DNA of 64,000 nt from Globisporangium splendens (taxonomy: Eukaryota > Oomycota > Peronosporomycetes > Pythiales > Pythiaceae): contig VFIW01000006.1 in assembly GCA_006386115.1 (NCBI GenBank), positions 186,001 to 250,000 of the forward strand. Direction: 5' to 3'. The translations under genes and the position numbers were made by a program. This document shows positions 54,671 through 64,000 of this stretch, piece after piece. Within the stretch, counting starts at the first letter, position 1, and every line of letters starts with the position of its first letter. Below the pieces are notes generated by a model. The model was not told the origin of the DNA and ran no database searches. It worked only from the letters and a program-made list of their open reading frames with translations.

Positions 54671-56079
54671 ACACCTGTATGGTGCGGCTCCCCATCTCAG
54701 AACGCGTGTGGTGGTAAGCGGCTGCTGTCAATGGTGAAGTCATTATTGCAGTAGTCGCCATGCATTAGTCTACGTGTTGCGTGGGGCTTGTGTTGGGATT
54801 TGCATGCAGACCAGATGCCAGTCAACCAAGTGACCAACAGCTCCATTATAGACTCAGATAGATGCGTAGTCAGGATGGGAGCGACGAGTGGCGCGTCATC
54901 ACCTGCCTGGTGACGCGCCATCGCCGATCGAACAAGACGCTCTGCATGGGGGACGCCTGCTTCAGCTTTAGCGAAAGGCGAGATGTAGACGACGGCGCCT
55001 TGAGATCAGTTAAATCGAACCATCGAACAATGAACGTGGTGCTTAACAAAGCCATTGCGTAGCTCTTCATTAGCGCATGAATGCTCGTACGCTTCGAACA
55101 GATCCACATGGCATTTGATGCGGTTGACTTAGCGGAGGGTGACGTGCCACTTAAGAGACCCACACACGCGTGCATAAAGCGAGTCCAGACACAAGTTGAC
55201 ACGAGCCAAACCGGATCTCTTTTTCGAACGTGTAACCCCCACTTGCAGTTACACTCTCCCTTTTCTCGAAACCGTACCCAAAATGAGGGATGCTGATTAC
55301 CTAATCGCCGCTCCCTCTTGTGTCAACGCTGCGATTGCACATGTCTGGCTTCTGATTGGCACAACCCATGCTGCAATGCGTCAGTGACTCCATCGACAGA
55401 GAAGGTTGCAAAACAAGGGTGCAATAGGGGAGGAGGGGTGAAGCTCTCACAAAGCAAATACCGGACTTTAGTGACATGTATGTTTCAGTTTCAGTTGCTG
55501 ATGTGGCGTAATCTTGGGCCACAAAATCAGCAGGTCCGTCAACACCGACGCATTAAAGCGAGTGCTTAGTCGTCCTGTGGTGACCAGCGGATAAAAGAGC
55601 CACAGATCCAGTCAAACGAAAAGCGGAGGATGGATCTCTCTCCCCCTAACCGCGCGGCGTCCCCTCTCCTCCTCTTCGTTCTGTATTTCTGTGTGTGCAT
55701 TTTGGAGCGGTGGACGGTCGAGCGGACGGCGGAGCGGACGGGCGGTCTTGAAGCGTACAGCAAGCAGACAGCTCTCCCCCCGCCCCCCTCTGTTTGTAGT
55801 GTTGTCCAAAAGGTGAGAGACCGCGTTCCTCACAGTGAACGAGTGCGCGCTCGACGACGCACGCGTGCATGCGCCTGCAGTAACTAGAGAAACAGGAGAA
55901 AGAGAGGGACTGTGGACGTACGACACAAGGTCGCCCTGGTTGAAGAAGAGAGAGAGAGAGAGAGGCGATCTGGAGTTTCCGTCGCTTGTTCTTTTTCTAC
56001 AGAGCGACGCGGAGATTCAGCAAAATCCATCGGCAGATTTTTGGTAATAGAGGAATATAAAGAAAGAGAAGAAGGAGGG
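54671..56079. other. Intergenic region upstream of PX-USP gene
   Basis: About 1.4 kb. A small plus-strand frame at 54862-55062 (MRSQDGSDEWRV...) and another at 55081-55296 show some protein-like texture but no domain; a decayed gene is possible. A hairpin lies at 54889-54920. A GA tract lies at 55944-55964 in the presumed 5' UTR. The frame open from 55912 to 56079 is purine-rich and judged untranslated. Confidence 0.4.
54889..54920. repeat. GC-rich hairpin, 9-bp perfect arms
   Basis: TGGCGCGTC at 54889-54897 pairs with GACGCGCCA at 54912-54920. Inner ACC/GGT can pair as well, leaving a small loop. Confidence 0.65.
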
Positions 56080-59000
56080 ATGACGGACGCCGAGACGACA
56101 GGAGCCAAGCCGCCGACGAAAGAAGCAGAAGAAGATGTGGAAGTGGAGACCGTGACGACGGTGGCGACTACGACGCAGCAGGCGCTGACGGTGTCGCCGC
56201 TTGTTGTGATGAAGAAGAAGCTCTCGGTGTCGTTCTCCAAGCCCGAGATCGTCGGCAGTGAGCGTGAAGAAGCAGCAGAGGAAGCCGCGGAAGAAACGAA
56301 GCAGGACGTGATTCAGGAAGAGAAGGAGAATGCTGGATCTGACAGGCAGGAGAACGCTGGATCTGACGGACAGGAGAACGCTGGATCTGACGGACAGGAG
56401 AATGCAGTTGTGAGTGACTACGATCTGGTCCACGTAGAAGCGGAAGTAGAGGAGAAAATGACGGTGATGCCGCCGCCGCCACCACCACTTCCGCTCGACG
56501 ACCTCGACGAAGTAGTGGACGTGAAGCTTAATGGGTACGTTGTGGGTCCCGTGTCGTCGTCAGCGCCGAGCGCGATGACACCAATCGAGAGCGCATTGCT
56601 GTCGTCGCCGAATCCGTCCACCAAGTCGGATCTGTCATCGACCTCGACAAGCGATAGCGCGCCGTACATTACAGCGATTGAGCGCTCGATCAGCGGACTC
56701 CCTGGTGTCACAACAGAGCGTCCAGATTTCAACGAAACGCCTGCAGTGCCGCGCAGCACACCCGTTCTGGAACGTGCGCACACGTCGAGCGAGTTGCTCA
56801 ACGTTCGTGCGCGGGAGATTCAGTCGGCGCGCACTGCGAATGAGAAGGGAATAGCAGCGACCTCGCCGACCACGTCGTCGACGACAGGACCATCGACGTT
56901 TGAGATCGAGACCGTGACGCTGCCGGCGAAAGGAATCAAGGAAACCGAAATCGACAAGACGATGCACACGCTGTTTGCGATTGAGGTTCGCCTCCAGGGC
57001 GGCTTGCAGTGGATTATCCACAAGCGGTACTCGGATTTCCGCGAGCTCCACGACCGACTCAAACGCACGAATTCTCCTGTGAAGCAACTGTATTTCCCCA
57101 AACGCCATGTGTTTCGCAACCGCCATCAAAGCGTGATCGAACAGCGACGAAGCGAGTTGGAGAAGTACATCAATGAAGTGTTAGAGATCCGCCCACTGAT
57201 TCGCGTGCCGCTGTTCAACTTCTTGGAGGTGTATGCGCACATGGAATCCTACGAGCGTAAGCTGCAACGTCACAAAAAAGAACTCGAATCGGAGCGGATG
57301 AAGAACCTGCTCAGTCCAGACAACCTCGAGGATTTCTCGGCGGCGTTCAAGCGGTTGTGCTCGTCCAAGTATTTATATCATGGCAATGCGAAAGACGAAC
57401 CGGAGACGAGTTCGGTGAGCTCGACGACGACGACAGCAGCGAAGGCGAGTTCGGTACCGACCTCTCCTTCGAAAGATAAGGAAGTATCCATCTCGTCGTC
57501 TTCGTCGTCGTCCTCTGTGTCCGTGGCGTCGAAAGCAGCGGCAGCAAGCGATGAGCAAGCCAATGGCAACACGATCCCGCATACTGAGGGCTCGCAAATT
57601 TCGATTAGTCGTGCATCTTTCCGTCGCGATATCCTTGGTGTGTTCCCAGACATGCCATCTAGTTTCGCGATGCGTTTCATGAAGGCCGTGTCAGATCGGC
57701 AGGGATCCGATATCAATATGGACGAGTTTCTCCGCGCTGTCGCCATTCTGCGTTGCGGATCCATGGACGACAAGCTCATGTTCGTGTTTCACATGTGCGA
57801 CCTCGATCATGCCGGCAAGGTCCAGAGTACGGGTTTGAGCAACTTCCTTGTCTCTCTCCATGGCCGTCAGATTCTCGAGCGACCAGAGTACCGTCGTTTA
57901 CTCAGCGATGGTTTCGACCAAGGACGTGCGCGAATGAGTATGGAAGAGTTTGTTAAAGTGGTTTCTGATCTCGATGCGTGCAGCATTTTGGTGGACTGGA
58001 TGGACCCATTCGTCGACATTCTCTGCGAGACTGCGGATCCTCAGCTTCTCGAATCACAGGAAGAGTTCAACCCTGTCGTGCAGCAAAAGATTCTCGCGAA
58101 CGAAACGCGTTTCAGCATCAAGGAGGTGTCTATCCTGCAGGATGCATTCAATAACTACCGTGTCTCTGGAGGCGGCGATGCGGTTGATATGGATGCATTG
58201 ACCAGCGACTTCCCTCTAGAAATGTCCGAGGAAAGATTCGCTCGTGTCTTTTCGAGTTTCGGATCGCGCGCTACGGGGACCGACATTGACGTGTTTTCGT
58301 TCGTAAATGCTCTTGCGATCGCGTGTCGTGGTACTAGCGAAGAAAAAGCCAAGTTCGCGTTCACCTTGTTCGCTACGCTGTCTAACGATACGCTCATGAG
58401 CCGCGATGACTTGTACGGCATGCTGCGCCTCGATCTTGCGCAGAACTCTGACTTAGAAGACCATGTTCTGACCTTCATTGAAGAAAATGTGAAAACGCGA
58501 AGTTACAGCAAGAGTTTGACAGCGTCGTCGAAATCGCTGGTAGACCTGATCGATGGACGAATTCCTTCTGTGTCTGGCTCGGAGCTTGGCATTTTCGTTG
58601 ATCACATCATGAAAAAGCATGGCAAAGAGCGAGTGATCTCTGAGTCTGAAGAGGCTGCAGCAGATGAGACCCCCGTGTTAACGTTGACGCTGGAGGAATT
58701 CACTGCCTGTACGAAGCAAGAGCATTACGAAATGGCTTCACTTCGGATCATGCGGGAAGTCGCGTTTATCGATTTGGGTCTGGTTCCTGAGGACAAAGAA
58801 GAAGAACTTCGTGTCGCGAAGGGGTGTTACAAGGAATACGAACCATCAGCTCTGGTTGAGGACGACCAGTGGTTTTTGATTGAGGCCAAGTGGTTTGATC
58901 ACTGGTGCAAGTACATCAAGCTGCCAGTGAGCGAGGTCGAGCCTCCAGCATCAAATTCTGGCATTGGAAGTGCCACTTCTCTTGCAGATCTTCAAAGCAA

Positions 59001-61940
59001 GCTCGCGGCGGCCAACGCTGCAAAGACTTCTAAAGATCCACCTATCATGGATGCTGATGGCAACTACCTTCGTCCAAAAGGTATCAATAACTACCTTCTA
59101 TTGACTGGAGATCGACGCGATCGGGTGCTGAAGTCTGCCGATGATATCAAGTTGGGGAAACATTTTGTGGTCATCTGCGAGCAACTGTGGATGGCGCTGA
59201 AGCTTTGGTACAGTGGTGGCCCAGAAATTCGTCGAGCTGTAGTCATGCAGCCCAATGGAGTCCCGATTTTGGATATTTGGGAAGATGCACTGAAAAAGAA
59301 GAAAGATGAAGACGATGACTCGACAACTCCGTCTGAAGGCGAGAAACAAAAGAAAATGGACGCACTTGCCCTGCCTCGCCGGATGCGATCTGGAGGCTCG
59401 GTTGGTTTGTCCAACCTCGGCAATACGTGCTACATGAATTCAGCGTTGCAGTGCCTTTCCAACACGCAGCTGCTGGCCGAGTACTTCTTGTCCGGCATGT
59501 ACTTGGACGACATCAATCGCACAAGCACATTGGGCTTGCAAGGTAGACTAGCTGAAGTCTTTGGCAAGCTAGCCGAAGACATGTGGTGTGCCAAGCAGAA
59601 GTCAATCTCGCCTCGCAATTTCAAGAAAACGATCGGCAAATTCAATGAGGCTTTCCGCGGAAGTGATCAGCAAGATTCTCAAGAATTGCTCGCATTCTTG
59701 CTGAGTGGGCTCAGCGAAGATCTGAATCGCATTACCGACAAGCCGTACGTTGAGCAACCAGACAGCGATGGCCGATACGATGCGGACTTGGCCGATGAGT
59801 GGTGGCGCAATCATCTTCGCCGAGAAGTGTCGATCATTGTTGCACTCTTTACCGGTCAGTACAAGTCGCTCTTGACATGCAGCGTATGCGGATTCAAATC
59901 TGCTCGCTTTGAGCCATTCACGTTCCTCCAAGTGCCACTTCCAGAGCCCACGCACAACACGGTGACCGTCTTGCTGGTGCTAGCAAATGGAATGACTCCG
60001 ATGAAAGTGTCGGTGCGGTTGACAATCTCGGCCACGATCTTTGACCTGAAACACGAGCTCATGAACATGTGCCATACCGAGTTTGATTTGCCAAACATCA
60101 CTGAAGCAGATATCAAGCTCTGCGAGTACAGCGGATCGATGATCTTGAGCTTCAAGGCTGACAATCGCAGAATTGGACAGATTCGCAGCATTGACCGATT
60201 GATTGCGTTCCAGCTGGAACCTTTAGACACTGACGTCGCTCAGGCAACGCGACATCGCCGTCCGTCGTATATCCCGACGGGACCAGGTGCAGCCCGTGTG
60301 GAAGAAGTCGAGAGTGACAAGTACCAGAAATTCTACGAGAAGTTGACCAAGGGTACGCTGGTAGAAGTACGCACTCGTGCTCAGTCCCACGATTTCGTTC
60401 CAGGAATCGTCATCGACTGTCCTGAGAACCCTACTGATAAAGGAGATGATGAACCTCAAATTCTCGTGCGCCTTCGTCGTGGAGATGAAGAGATGATGGT
60501 CCCGCTGAACCGACTTCGACCGCGTCAAGCCAGACTTCTGTACGTGCCGCTGGTGTCTCGAAAGTTGAGTTATTCGGCAGTGTACTTCAAGAACCCATTC
60601 CGCCCGATGCCATTCGGAATTCCTAACCTTGTGCGTATCTGCCCGGAGCGGACGACGGGGTACGATTTGTACAAATTGGTCTGGGAGCGAGTGAAGGATT
60701 ACGTGAAAGCTCCTGCTCCGAAAATCTGGGATGAGCACATCCTCCAGAACACAAACGCGCTCGTGTCGAATCACATTGACGATATCTTTTCGGGGCTCAA
60801 TGCTTCCTCGGGCTTTTTGCTTCGCCGCGTAGAAAACAAGGGACTGACGGATGCTCGATCTTCATGGCTCACACGAAGTTTCGGGTTTACGATCCCTTGC
60901 ACCAACGATTTGCTTGATATCATGGAAGAAGAAACGATTGCGATCGACTGGGACTTGCAGGTCTTCCAGGATCGTGTCTTGATTGACCGCATGAAGCACA
61001 TCGAGTCCCACTCGAGCGTGGCAAAGAATGAAGCGATCGATAAGGGTCCTGTTCCTCTCAGATACTGCCTGGATGCGTTCACGTCTGAAGAAAAGATCAA
61101 CGAGGTGCGGACTGGATGTTGCTTTTCTTAGACGTTTGCGCGCATGCACTTATCTTTTTGTTGTTGTACTTACAGGGTTATTGCTCCAGTTGCCGTACGC
61201 ACGTGGAGATGACAAAGAAGCTGGAGATTTGGCGGCTACCTCCTGTGATGGTCGTCCATCTCAAGCGATTCCAGTACACTCAGACATATCGACGCAAACT
61301 TGCATCGCTGGTAGAGTTTCCGATCGAAGGACTCGATCTATCGTGCTGCGTTGCGCCTCACGAGGAGTTCCCAGAGAAATATCCTATGAAGAGACCGAAG
61401 GACGAACCTGTCAAGAAGGCGGTGGAGAGTAAGACGAATGGTGCTGCAACTGAAAATGGCACTGCTGCGAAACCAGATGCTCCTGAATCAGACACGGCAA
61501 AGGTTGAAGACAAAGCTGAGGAGAACACTGAACCCACAACTGCCCCAAGATCAGGAAGCGTACCAAACGCTAAAGTGATCAACCGAGCTCGTCGTGGGTA
61601 CACGAACACGAACTTGGACCAGTCCCGCTGCCTTGAGACAAATTACGATCTTTACGGAGTCGTGAATCACCAAGGCGCGCTTGGCGGGGGCCATTACACA
61701 GCGTACGCGAAGAACTTTGTCGACGACCAGTGGTATTATTATGACGACGAGCGGGTGCGCGTAGTGGAAGAGTCCCGTGTCGTGAGCCCGTCAGCTTATC
61801 TGCTGTTCTACCTTCGATCGGACATGAAAGGCATGCTGGTCAAGGACATGTTCCCACAGAACAAGAACGGCAAGATCACCGAGGAAGACATCGAGCGATT
61901 CGTGGACCAGGGCGATGAACGACGATGCACGATCATGTAA
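56080..61940 (+). CDS. PX - EF-hand - DUSP - USP deubiquitinase with CaaX box (USP32-like)
   Basis: Two-exon gene, join(56080..61104,61176..61940), 1929 aa. The ATG at 56080 (MTDAETTGAKPP) follows a purine-rich leader. Order: disordered acidic N-terminus with a short DGQENAGS repeat; PX domain at about 273-395 (IHKRYSDFRELHDRL, PKRHVFRNRH); EF-hand-like region at about 510-860 (HMCDLDHAGKVQSTGLSNFL); DUSP domain at about 930-1050 (WFLIEAKWFDHWCKYI). The USP domain runs from about 1108 with GLSNLGNTCYMNSALQ (catalytic Cys), QQDSQELLAFLLSG, CSVCGFKS, then CSSCRTH, PPVMVVHLKRF and GGGHYTAYAKNF (catalytic His). The protein ends CTIM, a CaaX prenylation box. EF-hands, DUSP, USP and CaaX are the plan of human USP32, an endosome/Golgi enzyme. 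PX adds phosphoinositide binding. Predicted membrane-attached, possibly Ca-sensitive deubiquitinase. Confidence 0.93.
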
Positions 61941-62748
61941 AAAGGAACTCAAAACACCAACACAGAATCCGGTTAGCACACAAAGTAAAGCGGTTTCCTG
62001 CCGCGACGTCCAGATATATGCCTCAAGAAATGTTTTATGGTTTGTGTCCAGCGCCACTGCGTGCTGTCTACTTCTCCCCTTCCACTCGTTTACCAAGCCA
62101 ACGGCAAAAGTGTCGCTAACGCTCTTGTGTTTGCTGCAGTAAATGATTATACGCAATTATTGTGCTGATAGCCTTCGATATCCGCACACAAACACGGCTT
62201 CATGCACTGAGTTCTCTTGCGTGTTTTCCTTCTCTTTTGTATTGCATCTGTCTGACTGATCAATCGTGCATATGCTGGCCATAGAGAACCAACTCAAATC
62301 TCGCACTTCTCCAAGACTGAACCAAAAATGTCAGGTTTGGTTCTTCCGCGGCTTCAAGTTCCATTTGCTCAGAAGGCGTTGAGAATCTCCGATGTGCAGC
62401 AACTTTGATACATCTTGGCATGGTGATCACTGAGCCTGCAATCTGAAAAAGACTGCGAACTGGACTTGAGTCTCGCTCATAAGCTTGCACTCGAACAGGT
62501 TTACTCAGGCGAGTATGGAAATGCCTCATTTGACACACCAGGACTCCAGTGTCAAACGAGGCAACACAACACTCAGCCGCTGGTGTTGGGACACCCGATA
62601 CCAAAATTTTCTTCATGGAAGTTGCAAGTAAAGAGAACAAAAACAAAGAAAGCATTGCAGTTGCTCAGGTCGTAAAAGCACAAGGTACTGCTGCTTTGAG
62701 TCAGTAGGTTAAAATGGGGGCTATGCCGCTTTGAGTTACTCTTCTTTC
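61941..62748. other. Convergent intergenic region
   Basis: 3' flanks of the USP32-like gene (+) and EGF-like gene 2 (-). The part at about 62640-62748 has a diverged match at 39600-39680. A frame at 62260-62655 (-) shows nothing recognisable. Confidence 0.5.
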
Positions 62749-63747
62749 TTACTGGTTGCGGAAGGCTACGAGGGCTGCGATGACGAAAAGCGCCACCATT
62801 GATGGTAGTTGCGTCGACGCTGCCGACGTGGACGTCGACGGAGTGCTGCTGCTGTCGGAGGACGATTTCGAGGACGTCGAGCTGCCGCCCTCGGAGCAGA
62901 ACGTGCCCGAGTACCCGGTCTCGCAAGTGCAGACGCCGTCAGAGCCGCACGTTCCGTGCGCATTGCATGCCTTTGCAGACGTCGAATCACATTTCGCGCA
63001 CTGGTCCCCCGTGGTGCCCTCCGAGCACGTACAGGTGCCAGTGGTCTGTCCGCTCGACACGGTACACGTTCCTTCGGTGCCACATTGACCCAGGCTGCTG
63101 CACTCGTTACTGGAGACCGTGCTGCAGTTCGCGTAGAGATCGTAGCCTCGGTTGCACTCACAGGCAAACTCCTGCTCGGCCGCGGTCGTGAGCGCACACG
63201 TGCCCTGGCCCGAGCAAATGGTGTTCGTCGTCGTGTTCACCGAGCACGACTCGGCGATGGACGACGTCAGGTTGGTCAGTTGCACCGACGTCAGGTTCGT
63301 CGGGTTCATCGTGAGGTACTTGGCACGGTCCACGCACGAGTAGAAACCGTCGAGTGTCACGGAGCGGTTGCCGACCGTGAAGCTTCGCTCGTAGCAGTCA
63401 ATCGTGCCGTTCGCCGCTGAGCCGCTGCCGGTCGTCGAGTTTCTGCAGTTGTCGGCAGGCACGAACACACAGAGAGGCTGGACCACGTGGTACGCTTCAG
63501 GCCACGCGCTGAATGTTGGGCACGCACCGACAGCGTTGCCACTGCATGCGTCGCCTGCGATGCACATGTTGAGGTTTTCAAGACCGCTGGCGCTCGAATC
63601 CACGGCAATACACTTGTAGCCCGAGCCGTAGTCCTCGCATCCGCCTGTGGAGCTGCATTGGCCTGGGTAGTCCGACGAAGTCGAGGTCGCGGCTTGCGAG
63701 GCAGCAAAGCTGAGGACGCCAATCGCCGTGAGCAAAGAGTACTTCAT
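62749..63747 (-). CDS. Secreted Cys-rich EGF-like protein 2, probable GPI anchor
   Basis: Intronless 332-aa paralogue of the gene at 37483. The signal peptide is MKYSLLTAIGVLSFAASQAA. The N-terminal Cys-rich domain has SSDYPGQCSSTGGCEDYGSG, NMCIAGDACSGN and FYSCVDRAKYLTMNP. Three EGF-like modules follow (ICSGQGTC with ACECNRGYD; CGTEGTC with CTCSEGTTGDQC; ACNAHGTC with CTCETGYSGTFC), then a Ser/Thr-rich stretch (SSTSSKSSSDSSSTP) and a hydrophobic end (MVALFVIAALVAF) for a GPI anchor. Cys spacing is the same as in gene 1; the Ser/Thr linker and C-terminus are the most diverged parts. A broken third copy lies at 39590-39900. Likely a cell-surface or wall glycoprotein; function unknown. Confidence 0.85.
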   Translation of the reverse strand: MKYSLLTAIGVLSFAASQAATSTSSDYPGQCSSTGGCEDYGSGYKCIAVDSSASGLENLNMCIAGDACSGNAVGACPTFSAWPEAYHVVQPLCVFVPADNCRNSTTGSGSAANGTIDCYERSFTVGNRSVTLDGFYSCVDRAKYLTMNPTNLTSVQLTNLTSSIAESCSVNTTTNTICSGQGTCALTTAAEQEFACECNRGYDLYANCSTVSSNECSSLGQCGTEGTCTVSSGQTTGTCTCSEGTTGDQCAKCDSTSAKACNAHGTCGSDGVCTCETGYSGTFCSEGGSSTSSKSSSDSSSTPSTSTSAASTQLPSMVALFVIAALVAFRNQ

Positions 63748-64000
63748 TGCTTGTTGCTATCTGGTGAGTGAACAGAAGAGGTTGTGAGTGGGTAGGAGAC
63801 CGCAAATATCGAAATGGATCGATCCTTCCAGAGGGAAGTAGTCTCGCAACGTCCGATTCAGAGGCATGCTCCAGTTGCTCCTACCGATCATTGATCAGTA
63901 GGAGAGGTGCCTCAATTCGAAACAGATTTTCACGCAACACTGTAGGCAAGTCACACCAGCAGCATGTCCCATTAAAATCAAAGTTTGGGGACTTTTTTTT
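63748..64000. promoter_or_regulatory. Upstream region of EGF-like gene 2 to window end
   Basis: About 250 bases. It includes the near-palindromic CCTACCGATCATTGATCAGTAGG at about 63880-63902. No coding frame. Confidence 0.4.

Noticed and set aside
55912..56079. In-frame 56-residue extension of the PX-USP protein
   Set aside because: Purine-rich (GAGAGA) leader; the first codons derive from a microsatellite and the conserved-looking acidic N-terminus begins at the ATG at 56080.
62260..62655. 131-codon minus-strand frame after EGF-like gene 2
   Set aside because: No Cys pattern, no domain, and part of the segment matches the decayed flank at 39.6 kb, so it is likely 3' UTR and spacer.

Overview
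The window reads as nuclear DNA of an oomycete (water mould). Genes are tightly packed on both strands. Introns are short (about 45-150 nt, mostly GT-AG, several with a CTAAC-like branch site), and many genes are intronless. Content also fits: a CBM20-TPS-TPP fusion, a folate/biopterin-transporter-family MFS protein, secreted EGF-like proteins and tandem secreted M14 carboxypeptidases. Three genes with ciliary or centrosomal relatives (MKKS/BBS6-like, FAM227-like, TBC1D31-like) suggest a lineage with flagellated zoospores. This assignment comes from family recognition by eye; no search was run.

Layout. 1-5.3 kb: two tandem M14 zinc carboxypeptidase genes, the first cut by the window edge. 5.8-11.2 kb: TRM7-type tRNA methyltransferase (+), MKKS-like chaperonin (-), EamA/DMT transporter (+), riboflavin kinase (-). 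11.8-19.6 kb: ZNF598/Hel2-type E3 ligase (+), PP2C phosphatase (-), FBT-family transporter (-). 20.2-24 kb: an intron-rich gene of unknown function (+), then a hard-to-model minus-strand segment with a beta-adaptin appendage-like reading frame and a membrane-protein frame. 24.6-37.1 kb: UBE2S-type E2 (+), trehalase (-), TFIIS (-), CBM20-TPS-TPP (-), DDX21-type helicase (+). 37.5-40 kb: secreted EGF-like gene (-) and a decayed relative. 40.4-46.5 kb: FAM227-like gene (+) with a stop-interrupted tail, eIF4E-family gene (-), PHD-DDT-WHIM chromatin protein (+). 47-62 kb: PH-USP-PDZ-UBA protein, TBC1D31-like protein and PX-EF-DUSP-USP-CaaX deubiquitinase, all on +. 62.7-63.7 kb: second EGF-like gene (-).

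Themes. Trehalase and the TPS-TPP fusion sit on the same strand with only TFIIS between them. The TPS-TPP protein has lost key residues in both catalytic domains, so it may be regulatory. Ubiquitin functions recur (ZNF598, UBE2S, two USP proteins). Several divergent gene pairs share short promoters carrying inverted CCAAT boxes. I saw no tRNA, rRNA, CRISPR array or intact transposable element. Splice models were built by eye from reading-frame continuity, splice consensus and family conservation.
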